From CAZKFN01 sp964552035 (GTDB taxonomy: Bacteria; Bacteroidota; Bacteroidia; Flavobacteriales_E; Vicingaceae): a stretch of DNA of 13,848 nucleotides. The position numbers were made by a program, and so were the translations under genes. Location: the NCBI GenBank assembly GCA_964552035.1, contig CAZKFN010000065.1, positions 1 to 13,848 on the forward strand, in the 5' to 3' direction. Positions within the stretch are counted from its first letter, which is position 1; each line of letters begins with the position of its first letter. The notes beneath the pieces are model-generated. The model saw nothing but the letters and a program-made list of their open reading frames with translations, did no database searches and was not told the DNA's origin. Positions 6,528 to 13,848 of this stretch are shown one piece after another.

Positions 6528-8828
6528 ATGAAACGACTTGGAGTTATTCTTAGTCTCTTATTTACTTTTACCTTACATGCTCAAGATTGCAACTACAGTA
6601 TTAGCGGAAAAGTTACCGACGAACACGATGGTTCGGACTTATCCTTTTCAACCGTACATATATTAGGAACTACTCAAGGAACTGTAGCAGATGAAAATGG
6701 TTTTTATGAGCTTAAAAACCTTTGTGCTGGAAAATATAAAGTAGTTGTAAGTCATATTGGCTGTGAGCCAGATACCGTAAGCGTTGACCTTAAAGGAGAT
6801 GTTGTTCTTAACCTCTTTCTTGAGCATCATGCTGAAGAGCTAAGGGAGGTATCCATTGAAGCAAAGAGAAACTCAATTACCCTTAGTAGAAATAAAATTG
6901 ATGCAGAAATGCTTTCCAATAACTCTGCAAAACCTATTGCTCAAATTCTAAGCAAAACCAATGGTGTAAGTTTATTAAACAGTGGAGCTAACGTTTCTAA
7001 ACCTGTTATCAATGGAATGAAAAATAATCGAATTAAAATCATTCAGCAAGGTATTGAATTACAATCGCAGCAATGGGGAGATGAGCATGCTCCTGAAATG
7101 GATCCCTTTGCTGCAAGTGATTATGAAGTAATTAAAGGAGCTGGTGGAATTAAATATGCTTCTGGTGCATTAGGTGGAGTTGTTATAGCAAAACCTAGGG
7201 CTCTTCCCTATAAGAATGGTGTAAATGGCTCTCTCCATAGTCTTTATGCTAGCAACAATAAAATGTTTTACCAAGCTGCTACTTTAGAGGGTAAGAACAA
7301 ACATCTACCCAATTTTGCTTGGCGTTTGCAAGGTTCCTGGAAAAAAGCAGGATATAGTAAGACTCCAGATTATTATCTTAAAAATACAGCTGCAAATGAA
7401 CTGAATGGTTCTGCGCTAATCGGCTATTCCAATGAGAAATTAAAAGTTCATTTTTTCTACAGCCAATTTAATACCAGAATTGGGATTTTTACAGGTGCAC
7501 ATATTGGAAATTTGAGTGATTTAAGAGCAGCCATAGAACGAAAAGAACCAAGAGAAAATGATCGCTCAACTTTCTCTTATACGATACAAAGACCTTATCA
7601 AAGGGTGATTCACGAATTAGCTAAAGTGGATGCCACCTATTACACAGACAACTATGGAAAAATTCAGTTTACTTTGGCTCGACAATTTAACCTAAGAGAG
7701 GAATTTGATAAGGATGTTCCCAGAAACACTGCCTTAGCTGAATTGGACATTCCAGAATTTTCTTTAGGCCTAGAAACTTATGCTGCTAAAGTAGATTGGG
7801 AAATTGATGCAGGCTGGATTCAGGATGCTGAATGGGGCCTAGAAATTCAAAAACTCAACAATACCGTCAACAGCTTTTTAGATTTTATACCTGATTATCA
7901 ACAAGAGCAATACTCCTCTTATTTCACTAAAGATTGGCATGGGGAAAAGTTAAATTATTCTGCAGGTTTTAGGTTTGACTACATCACTTATGATGTAGAA
8001 AAACGCGTTCAAAGAGCAATGATGACCCATTTTCATAAAAGCTATTCCAACTATAGTGCAACAGTTGGAATTAATAAAAACTGGAAATGGAGACATCAAT
8101 TATATGTCAATGCAGTTATAGCTCAAAGAGCAGCAGCTATCAATGAGTTATTTTCTGATGGCTTGCATCATGGTGCTGCTAGTTTAGAATATGGCAACAG
8201 CAATTTAGGTAAGGAAACTTCCTATGATCTCAATGCAGATTATACTTATACCTATAGAAATATAAAACTCAAATCCTACCTTTATCTAAGATATATTGAA
8301 GATTTTATACACTTAGTTCCAAGTGGGTTGGAGCTAACGATTAAAGGTGCTTATCCCGCTTACCAATGGAAAAACACCAATGCCTTAATTCGTGGAATTG
8401 ACCAAAGTGCAAGTTGGCAACTATTACCTCAAATTGAACTGTATTCTCAAGTGAGTTTACTGTGGGGAGATAACCTTTCTACTAAAAATTATCTTATCAA
8501 CATGCCCGCTCATCAATGGAGAAATGAAATTAATTATAATCTTAATAAAGGAACTTACAGTTGGGACTTTAGCTTGGGCAACCAATGGGTGGCTCAGCAA
8601 CATAGATACAATGTGGAAGAGGAAATAGCAAAACCACCTAAAGCTTATAATCTGTTTCTTGCCCATATAAATTTGAAGATGAATTTGCCGAATAAGACTC
8701 AATTAAACATTTCAATAGAAGGTGAAAATCTACTTAATACGAACTATAGAAATTACCTCAACCGTTTTAGATATTTTAGCGATGAAGTAGGAAGAAACTT
8801 TAGCCTAAGAATCAATTATCAATTTTAA
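6528..8828 (+). CDS. TonB-dependent outer-membrane receptor, putative metal uptake
   Basis: Full-length outer-membrane active transporter of 766 residues. A Sec signal (1-18, cut after LHA) is followed by a carboxypeptidase-regulatory-like beta-sandwich (~21-98: SISGKVTD, GTVADENGFYEL, AGKYKVVVSHIG) typical of Bacteroidota receptors. A TonB plug domain follows (~125-223) with INGMKNNRIKIIQQG and the closing IKGAGGIKYASGALGGVV. The rest is a 22-strand-type barrel rich in alternating aromatics, ending in the beta-assembly signature FSLRINYQF with terminal Phe. The QQWGDEHAPEMDP segment of the plug (~181-193) resembles metal-type (ZnuD-like) receptors, where acidic and His residues sit near the substrate path. 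It is not SusC-like: it is short and no SusD partner follows. The small His/Cys protein upstream and the lipoprotein 22 bases downstream support a metal or metal-complex substrate; the exact ligand is unknown. Confidence 0.9.
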   Translation: MKRLGVILSLLFTFTLHAQDCNYSISGKVTDEHDGSDLSFSTVHILGTTQGTVADENGFYELKNLCAGKYKVVVSHIGCEPDTVSVDLKGDVVLNLFLEHHAEELREVSIEAKRNSITLSRNKIDAEMLSNNSAKPIAQILSKTNGVSLLNSGANVSKPVINGMKNNRIKIIQQGIELQSQQWGDEHAPEMDPFAASDYEVIKGAGGIKYASGALGGVVIAKPRALPYKNGVNGSLHSLYASNNKMFYQAATLEGKNKHLPNFAWRLQGSWKKAGYSKTPDYYLKNTAANELNGSALIGYSNEKLKVHFFYSQFNTRIGIFTGAHIGNLSDLRAAIERKEPRENDRSTFSYTIQRPYQRVIHELAKVDATYYTDNYGKIQFTLARQFNLREEFDKDVPRNTALAELDIPEFSLGLETYAAKVDWEIDAGWIQDAEWGLEIQKLNNTVNSFLDFIPDYQQEQYSSYFTKDWHGEKLNYSAGFRFDYITYDVEKRVQRAMMTHFHKSYSNYSATVGINKNWKWRHQLYVNAVIAQRAAAINELFSDGLHHGAASLEYGNSNLGKETSYDLNADYTYTYRNIKLKSYLYLRYIEDFIHLVPSGLELTIKGAYPAYQWKNTNALIRGIDQSASWQLLPQIELYSQVSLLWGDNLSTKNYLINMPAHQWRNEINYNLNKGTYSWDFSLGNQWVAQQHRYNVEEEIAKPPKAYNLFLAHINLKMNLPNKTQLNISIEGENLLNTNYRNYLNRFRYFSDEVGRNFSLRINYQF

Positions 8829-8850
8829 CAATCCTCTAAATTTATTCTTT

Positions 8851-9411
8851 ATGAAACTCAGTAATCTATTATTAACCAGCATGATTAGCATCTTATTTTT
8901 CTCATGTAAAAGCAATGAAGATGCAAGCCCAAAAAAACCTGTTTATCCTTCTGATCAAGAGTTAATTACTACGGTAAAACTCCATTTTACAGATGAAGAA
9001 CAACAAACACGTACTTTTACCTTTAGCCAGCCTGATGGTTTTGGTGGACCCCCTCCTAGTATTGACACAATCCGCCTTCAAAAAGATCAGGTCTATGAAG
9101 TAGAAGCAGAGTTTTTTGACGAATCTAACCCACAGGATATAGAAGACATCACTAAGGAAATTAAAGAAAAAGACAAGGAACATCTTCTTTGTTTTGAAGT
9201 TAATGACCTTGAAGGAATACAAATCAAGAGAACCGATAGCGACGGAACTTATGAACTAGGTTTAAGCTCTTTATGGACTTTAAGTGAACATGCTAATTCT
9301 CAAGTTGGAAGTATTATCTTAATCTTAAAACACCAAGTTGGGGTTAAAGATGGAAGTTGTGAAGCAGGAGAAACAGATGTAGAAGTAGAATTTCCTACGA
9401 AGATTGAGTAA
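8851..9411 (+). CDS. TonB-receptor-associated lipoprotein ('type 1 periplasmic binding fold'-like)
   Basis: Lipoprotein of 186 residues. The signal ends at a Cys near position 19 (LFFSCKSNED). It is 22 bases after the receptor stop, so co-transcription and cooperation at the outer membrane are likely. The sequence reads ELITTVKLHFTD, FTFSQPDGFGGPP, QVYEVEAEFFDES, EDITKEIKEKDKEH and GETDVEVEF. This order (EELITTV..., a D/G-rich turn, 'E.F.E....DIT.EI..E..EH', a final GETDiEVeF) is that of small Bacteroidota lipoproteins often annotated 'type 1 periplasmic binding fold' that accompany this receptor type. I recall the pattern from family knowledge and could not check it by search. Likely role: periplasm- or surface-side accessory binding the transported metal or stabilising the receptor. 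Its TAA lies inside a small hairpin. Confidence 0.78.
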   Translation: MKLSNLLLTSMISILFFSCKSNEDASPKKPVYPSDQELITTVKLHFTDEEQQTRTFTFSQPDGFGGPPPSIDTIRLQKDQVYEVEAEFFDESNPQDIEDITKEIKEKDKEHLLCFEVNDLEGIQIKRTDSDGTYELGLSSLWTLSEHANSQVGSIILILKHQVGVKDGSCEAGETDVEVEFPTKIE

Positions 9412-9425
9412 GATTCGTCTTACTC
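9406..9425 (+). terminator. Hairpin with TTCG loop overlapping the lipoprotein stop, possible weak terminator
   Basis: GAGTAAGA (9406-9413) and TCTTACTC (9418-9425) pair perfectly around a TTCG tetraloop, and the stem includes the TAA stop (9409-9411). The T-run (9435-9440) begins nine bases after the stem, so it is an imperfect intrinsic terminator for the plus-strand operon. On the minus strand no T-run follows. It sits in the 27-base gap between two convergent genes, where transcription termination or anti-collision structure is expected. Confidence 0.5.
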
Positions 9426-9438
9426 CTACCCTTCTTTT

Positions 9439-11409
9439 TTAATTTATACGTGTACGAAGTTCTGTTGAAGCTTCACTTTCTACATTGTATTTATCCACAG
9501 CAGTTACATAGTAAAAGTAAAGTTCACCTTTTTTTACTTTGGTATCAGAGTATTTAATTTGGGTATCAGAATAATTCACCGAACCAATTAAGGTGGGTTT
9601 TCCCTTATCTCTTACCCTATAAATATTATATTTTTGTATGGAATTACCTAAAGGACTATCCCAAACGAGCAAAACCGATTTTGTTTGTTGATACAAAGCT
9701 ACTTCAGGAGGTAGAGGTCTGTCAACTATTGCTTCTATTCTAATTGGTGAGCTTGTACTTCCAGTTTCATAATTAGCTCCCATGGCTTTTACCCAATACC
9801 AATTTACTTCTCCCGGATATAGAACATCGACGTATTCATTGATTTCAACACTATCGCTCAGATACTCTTCTGATATGGTAGGTAGTTCTTCTGTATTTTT
9901 ATAAACCTTATACCCTATAACCTCTGCAGATGTTTGTTCCATATCTACCCAAGTGATTGAAACTGTAGTATCGTTCAACCATAATTTTCTTAAACCTGTC
10001 GGTGCAGAAAGTTTTGAAGAAGATTTAGATTGCCCACTAACAACAGTAGAAGAAGGACTCAAGTGCGAAGTTTTAGAAACAGCAGCTACTGCATAATAAT
10101 AGCTTGTATTTTCATCAAATACGGTAGAATCTACAAAGTGAATTAAAGTACTGTTCTTTGGAACCTCAATCGTTTCTCCAATAAACTCAAACCCTTCTTG
10201 AGGATGTGTAGAGCGAAATACCCTAAACCCTCTAACTCTAGCCGTATCTCTATACTGCCAACTCAAAGCTACTCCACCTTTAAGAGCTCTAGAAGTTACA
10301 TCGTAGGGAGCTGGTAAATCTATTTTTCCTGTATATTTACCAGAAACTCTAGGAGTTGGAATAGAAAAATTTGATGCGCCTTCTACAATTAGTTGATAAT
10401 AGTATAAACGCCCACCTTCTACATCCCTATCGATGAATTCTGTTTGTGAAACAGGTAAGGTAGTTAGTAAAACATATCCGGTATCATATTCAAGGCTTCT
10501 TAAAACTAAGATGTTTCTCAACGAGGGATTAGGATTCATTTTTCTCCAACTTAAACGAATTCCTATGCTATCTGAGCGAGTACTTAAATTGTATACTGCC
10601 GGCACATTTTGACGACCGCCTACTTCTAATCGAACCGTATCCGAAGAATTACCTTGATTTCCTAAATAATCTATGGAAACTAAATAATAATCATAAGAGA
10701 TTCCTATTATTCCAGTGGTATCAATTGCAATAAAGATTACAGAATCTCCCGGCTCATTCATATAAATCCCACGTTCTGCATTTACTTTTTTAAAATCTCC
10801 CAGGCCAGCAGCTTGTCTTCTATATAGCTCTACCATAGGTGGATTATTAGCAGAACTAACAGCCCATTCCAGGCGAACCGTTTTCCCTACATTCATAACT
10901 TTATGAAAAAGCATGGGTTCAAATTCAGCTTGAACAAGTTCGTACATTTTAGATTTTGTTTCTACTTCTTTTTCAGACTCTATAAATACCAGTTTGTACT
11001 GATAAGTTTTACCTATAACAGCCGAAGTATCAATAAAAGAATTTCCGATACTCAAATGAAGCAAAGGAAATGGAGTTTGCAATAAATCTTCTTTATTACT
11101 TTTATACATCTCCCATAACTCCTCTGCTAAAGCTTCTTTTGTAGAACCGAAATTAGAAAAGATTTTTTCAAAGCTCTTCATCTTTTTATATAAATCTGAA
11201 GCAGTATAAACAGGTGTATAAGTTCCAATAGCTTGATAATCCTCCCCCTCAGTTTTCCTAAAAATTTGATAACCCTCATCAACACTCATATTGATTTCTA
11301 AATAAACACCCATGGGTGTATCTGTAAAGGTTACATCAGGATTACTCTTTTCTTGTGAAAACCCTATGGAGGTAGCTAAAAAGGCGATAATTAAAAGTGG
11401 ATATTTCAT
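9439..11409 (-). CDS. Secreted multi-domain fibronectin type III protein
   Basis: Exported protein of 656 residues with a Sec signal (1-18, MKYPLLIIAFLATSIGFSQ). The rest is about six FN3-like beta-sandwiches. An N-terminal divergent one (~22-165: GVYLEINMSVDEGYQIFRKTE) is interrupted by a helical insert (~72-112). Others lie at ~165-262, ~268-350 (IRLSWRKMNPNP), ~363-462 (GGVALSWQYRD, GFRVFRSTHPQEGFEFIGE), ~468-562 (VSITWVDME, GYKVYKN) and ~564-656 (VLLVWDSPLG, KYNIYRV, YFYYVTAVDKYNVES). Each has the Trp of strand B and the Y/F-x-V/I-Y/F-R/K of strand C. There is no C-terminal T9SS sorting domain and no anchor, so it should be periplasmic or held by a partner. It follows the large helical-repeat gene on the same strand after 38 bases, so one operon is likely. 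Role unknown; structural or adhesive scaffolding is plausible. Confidence 0.85.
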   Translation of the reverse strand: MKYPLLIIAFLATSIGFSQEKSNPDVTFTDTPMGVYLEINMSVDEGYQIFRKTEGEDYQAIGTYTPVYTASDLYKKMKSFEKIFSNFGSTKEALAEELWEMYKSNKEDLLQTPFPLLHLSIGNSFIDTSAVIGKTYQYKLVFIESEKEVETKSKMYELVQAEFEPMLFHKVMNVGKTVRLEWAVSSANNPPMVELYRRQAAGLGDFKKVNAERGIYMNEPGDSVIFIAIDTTGIIGISYDYYLVSIDYLGNQGNSSDTVRLEVGGRQNVPAVYNLSTRSDSIGIRLSWRKMNPNPSLRNILVLRSLEYDTGYVLLTTLPVSQTEFIDRDVEGGRLYYYQLIVEGASNFSIPTPRVSGKYTGKIDLPAPYDVTSRALKGGVALSWQYRDTARVRGFRVFRSTHPQEGFEFIGETIEVPKNSTLIHFVDSTVFDENTSYYYAVAAVSKTSHLSPSSTVVSGQSKSSSKLSAPTGLRKLWLNDTTVSITWVDMEQTSAEVIGYKVYKNTEELPTISEEYLSDSVEINEYVDVLYPGEVNWYWVKAMGANYETGSTSSPIRIEAIVDRPLPPEVALYQQTKSVLLVWDSPLGNSIQKYNIYRVRDKGKPTLIGSVNYSDTQIKYSDTKVKKGELYFYYVTAVDKYNVESEASTELRTRIN

Positions 11410-11422
11410 ATTTATTTATTTT

Positions 11423-11451
11423 TTAATAAGCATTTCAATTCAACTTATTAA
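11423..11451 (-). other. AT-rich inverted repeat in the gap between the two minus-strand genes
   Basis: TTAATAAG (11423-11430) and CTTATTAA (11444-11451) are perfect 8-base inverted arms with a 13-base loop, overlapping the TAA stop of the upstream gene (11448-11450). The arms are weak (one G-C pair each) but are followed on the minus strand by an A-rich stretch before the FN3 start at 11409. It may mark an intercistronic mRNA structure that adjusts the ratio of the two products, or be chance in AT-rich DNA. Confidence 0.25.
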
Positions 11452-13848
11452 TAATCAAAATCATTATCGGTAGCACAGGTACTTCCTAACTTTAATTTAA
11501 AGTCTATTGCTTTATTACATTCTGCTCCAGCACAGATATCTAATAATGCCATAATTGACTCGCTATAACTTGCAGTAACAATACACCAAGCACTTCCACG
11601 CATGGTTACAGAACCACATGCTTTTGCATGAAAAGTAGAGCCTGCAGCATTGTTTACAAAAACTGCTTTAATACCGACATTGGCAGAGGCAGAACCGCTA
11701 ACACCACATCCCAATACACTTAATCTGGCATAGGCATCGGCAAAAGCCATTGCACCCAATCCAATTTCTGTTTCTTCTGTTCCAAAATTAGCATATAACC
11801 TTGCATCCATTCCAGCACTAGCACCAACCTCAAAATCAACTATATAAAAGTTGATTCCTACACTTGTGGGTTTAAGAATATCCTTTTCCCCAGTTAGAAA
11901 CAATCCATCAATTCTATTGCTCATACTGCTGGGCAGTGTATTTACATAGGAATGTTGGGTTACACGAGTAGCAAGGGAAGGTGAAATCTTATAATTGCCC
12001 ACCAAAAAACCTACTCCTATAGGAAATACAACAGGGTTAAGCGGAACTGTTGTAGGCATATCAATCCCGGCACCAGAATACAAATACCAACCCTTAGTAT
12101 CTATTAAAACCTCAATGCCCAATTTAGAGAGCTCTACAGCACCAAAACTGACAAAATCAGAATACATGCTCCCTGTTATTCTTCCTGTATTAAGATCGAG
12201 ATCAATGTTCATACCTTTAAAAGCATCCGATGATCCAACATCAGAAATAGAGTTGGTTATGTTATCTATTTCTAAGGATTCTTTAATCCCTTCTAGCGTT
12301 TCATTGGCAACTAAGATTAATTTATCCTTAGCATTTTCTTTTATCCCCTCAAAGTCAACCATATTTCCTGCCATTTTAAGCAGAGATCCTTCAATATCAT
12401 TTGCATCAAAGCCTTTTAAAGCTTCAATAGCATCCCCTGCTAAAGGCCATGCGGCCATAAGGCTATCTACTTTTTGTTTTCCGACTTCTATATATTGTTC
12501 TGCTGTATTACGTAGGGCATTCATTTCATCTAAAAGCTCTCCTACAGGTCCTGCCAATACCTCATCTAGAACCTCTTTTCTATAATTTAAAGCATCTTCA
12601 GCTATACCTTCAGCAAAAGCTCTTATTTCATCAATCTTTTCAGAAACTAGGTCTTGAATATCATCATATATTCCCTGTCCTAATTCTTTAAAACCATTCA
12701 ACAACTCTTCTGCATCGCCATATAGTTCTTCACCATATTGCATTACACCTTCTACAGCATCGGATATTATTCCAAAATTTTCATCATAAAACTCTTTGCC
12801 TTTTTTCTTAAGACTATTTATTTCATCTTCAACTCCTTTATATAAATCTTCTGCAGAAGTTCTAAGTTCATCTGCTTTATCAGCTACAGACCCATATAAA
12901 TCATCATACAATTCTTTACCGTAAGCCCCTAAATCTTCAATATCATCACGAAGCCCATCAATAACTTCTTGCCCGCTTTGTAACCACTCGCTTTGCTTTT
13001 GTTGCAATTCATTATAAATTTCATCGTAATGGTTTTTTAAGCTCCCAAAATGTTCCAACATCTCTTGCTGAGTAGCTATATAAGCGTCTTTACCTTGTGC
13101 CTTCAAATTAGAAATTTGATTTTGTACTTGCTGATAAGCCTCTTCTGCTTCTTGACTTAATTTATTAGCTTCTGCCATCAAACCATCTAAAACTTCTTCT
13201 CCTTTATTAATAATATCCTCAAAACTTTCGTTAGCATCTAAAACTAACTGTGTGCCATAATCGCGAAAATCATTGGTTATGTTTATCAAGTCTGAAGCTA
13301 CTTCATTGCCTATTTGCTCGATTTGGTTAAAAGTTGTAGATAATTCATTATAAATATCATCATACAATTCCTCTCCCATATTTTGAAAGACTCCTGCTTG
13401 ATTTAACACCTCACCATACACCCCTTCAGCATAGCTCTGAAAAGCCCCAATTTTTGAAGTAATCTCCTGGGTTAAATTCTCTAAGTTTTCCTCCGCTATG
13501 CGTTGATTTTCTGAAACTTCAGAAGCTAATTTATCATAGACTTCGTGGTATACTTCATCTCCATATCTTAAGAAATCATTTCTTTTATCAATTAAATCAT
13601 CATACAATTGATCGCTTTGATTTTTTAAATTTTCAAGTTGAGATAGAATTTCTGTATAAGTTTGTTCATAAGCACCCTCTCCATTTGCCCTAAGTTGATT
13701 AATATAATCTGAAACCTCATCGTAGGCTTTATTGGCCTCCATTCTAAGTGAACCAACCTGATTCATTAAATTATTAAAAGTTTGTCTTCCTGCTGTATTT
13801 AATTCATTAATGTCATTAGCAGCTTCATTATACACCTCATTGCCAAAG
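11448..13848 (-). CDS. Very large helical-repeat protein with Cys-rich beta C-terminal domain, N-terminus outside window
   Basis: The frame is open to the window edge: upstream of an in-frame GTG at 13835, codons for F-G-N-E continue without a stop and belong to the same repeat pattern, so the protein starts beyond the window. At least 799 residues are present. The first ~410 are 21 consecutive amphipathic helical units of exactly 18 or 22 residues, with Tyr usually at position 4 and Gly/Ala at the end (KELYDDLY..., EELYGD...), without Pro or Cys. Residues ~409-545 (from GTG=1) are further helix. From ~545 the sequence turns beta-rich (GWYLYSGAGIDMP, FPIGVGFLVGNY, VDFEVGASAGMDARLYANFG) and ends with six Cys in the last ~90 residues, implying disulfides and an extracytoplasmic site. 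No T9SS sorting domain is visible. An FN3 protein gene follows after 38 bases. I do not recognise a named family; long-range spacer, adhesin or filament functions are conceivable. Confidence 0.8.
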   Translation of the reverse strand, partial: FGNEVYNEAANDINELNTAGRQTFNNLMNQVGSLRMEANKAYDEVSDYINQLRANGEGAYEQTYTEILSQLENLKNQSDQLYDDLIDKRNDFLRYGDEVYHEVYDKLASEVSENQRIAEENLENLTQEITSKIGAFQSYAEGVYGEVLNQAGVFQNMGEELYDDIYNELSTTFNQIEQIGNEVASDLINITNDFRDYGTQLVLDANESFEDIINKGEEVLDGLMAEANKLSQEAEEAYQQVQNQISNLKAQGKDAYIATQQEMLEHFGSLKNHYDEIYNELQQKQSEWLQSGQEVIDGLRDDIEDLGAYGKELYDDLYGSVADKADELRTSAEDLYKGVEDEINSLKKKGKEFYDENFGIISDAVEGVMQYGEELYGDAEELLNGFKELGQGIYDDIQDLVSEKIDEIRAFAEGIAEDALNYRKEVLDEVLAGPVGELLDEMNALRNTAEQYIEVGKQKVDSLMAAWPLAGDAIEALKGFDANDIEGSLLKMAGNMVDFEGIKENAKDKLILVANETLEGIKESLEIDNITNSISDVGSSDAFKGMNIDLDLNTGRITGSMYSDFVSFGAVELSKLGIEVLIDTKGWYLYSGAGIDMPTTVPLNPVVFPIGVGFLVGNYKISPSLATRVTQHSYVNTLPSSMSNRIDGLFLTGEKDILKPTSVGINFYIVDFEVGASAGMDARLYANFGTEETEIGLGAMAFADAYARLSVLGCGVSGSASANVGIKAVFVNNAAGSTFHAKACGSVTMRGSAWCIVTASYSESIMALLDICAGAECNKAIDFKLKLGSTCATDNDFDY
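12612..13848 (-). repeat. Protein-coding tandem repeat: 21 units of 18 or 22 codons
   Basis: Unit lengths in translation order (18 or 22 residues): 18,18,18,22,18,22,22,18,22,18,18,18,18,22,18,18,22,18,22,18,22, adding up to 410 codons. Position 4 is Tyr in 15 of 21 units and the last residue is Gly or Ala in 19 of 21. Units are diverged at DNA level, so this is an old protein repeat and not a recent DNA expansion, though the codons for Tyr-Asp-Asp-Leu recur (plus-strand tcatcata near 12661, 12901, 13361 and 13600). The array continues past the window edge. Confidence 0.85.

Noticed and set aside
6528..9411. SusC/SusD polysaccharide-utilisation pair
   Set aside because: The receptor is only 766 residues and the following lipoprotein is 186 residues, far shorter than SusD. 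No glycoside hydrolase is nearby.
9439..9700. T9SS C-terminal sorting domain on the FN3 protein
   Set aside because: The C-terminus completes a normal FN3 strand pattern and ends ELRTRIN, without the conserved short sorting motifs expected of such domains.
11995..12585. 196-aa plus-strand open frame
   Set aside because: It is entirely antisense to the helical/beta protein, which has clear domain logic. The antisense product is Ser/Pro-rich, with no start context or recognisable motif.
12600..13700. Recurring plus-strand tcatcata blocks as CRISPR or direct DNA repeats
   Set aside because: They have irregular spacing and stay in one reading frame as Tyr-Asp-Asp/Glu codons. They reflect the protein repeat, not a DNA-level array.
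13833..13835. GTG at 13835 as the true start of the large protein
   Set aside because: The frame continues upstream to the window edge with residues F-G-N-E that complete the same 18-residue repeat unit, so the gene begins outside the window.
11448..13848. Phage tail tape-measure protein
   Set aside because: Long helical repeats fit, but the Cys-rich beta C-terminal domain, the secreted FN3 neighbour and the lack of any phage gene nearby do not.

Overview
The window is AT-rich chromosomal DNA from a member of the Bacteroidota, probably an aquatic flavobacterial or cytophagal lineage. The signs are several Sec lipoproteins with Bacteroidetes-type lipoboxes, a TonB receptor with an N-terminal carboxypeptidase-regulatory-like domain, a large secreted FN3 protein, A/T-rich start contexts without Shine-Dalgarno sequences, and matches to the TAnnTTTG -7 promoter element. 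No rRNA, tRNA, CRISPR array, IS element or phage gene was seen. No gene-free stretch exceeds about 200 bases.

Layout. (1) Positions 1-1197, minus strand: the first 399 codons of an NAD(P)-dependent aldehyde dehydrogenase, cut by the window edge. (2) A 200-base divergent spacer with an operator-like palindrome, then a 395-aa lipoprotein carrying a YfaP/DUF2135-like DvDLH domain and ending at a clear terminator. (3) Dihydrolipoyl dehydrogenase (2765-4153), followed by a strong terminator hairpin that ends only 11 bases before the ATG of a UbiA/MqnP-type prenyltransferase. The prenyltransferase is tightly coupled to a PAP2-family membrane phosphatase. (4) A probable metal-uptake operon (6102-9411): a small His/Cys-rich exported protein, a TonB-dependent outer-membrane receptor, and a lipoprotein of a type often found next to such receptors. 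(5) Convergent to this, on the minus strand (13848 to 9439), a two-gene unit: a very large exported protein whose N-terminus lies outside the window, followed 38 bases later by a secreted protein of about six FN3 modules.

The most unusual element is the large minus-strand protein. For at least 410 residues it is a proline-free and cysteine-free amphipathic helix made of 21 consecutive units that are each exactly 18 or exactly 22 residues long (13 and 8 units by hand count). Nearly every unit ends in Gly or Ala and most have Tyr at position 4. Lengths of 18 and 22 correspond to 7+11 and 11+11, a mixed heptad/hendecad periodicity similar in principle to apolipoprotein or long coiled-coil repeats. 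It is followed by a beta-rich domain in which all six cysteines fall in the last ~90 residues. With the FN3 partner it looks like an extracytoplasmic structural or adhesive two-protein system that I cannot assign to a named family.

All calls come from reading the sequence by eye. No database search was run, and family assignments rest on motifs.
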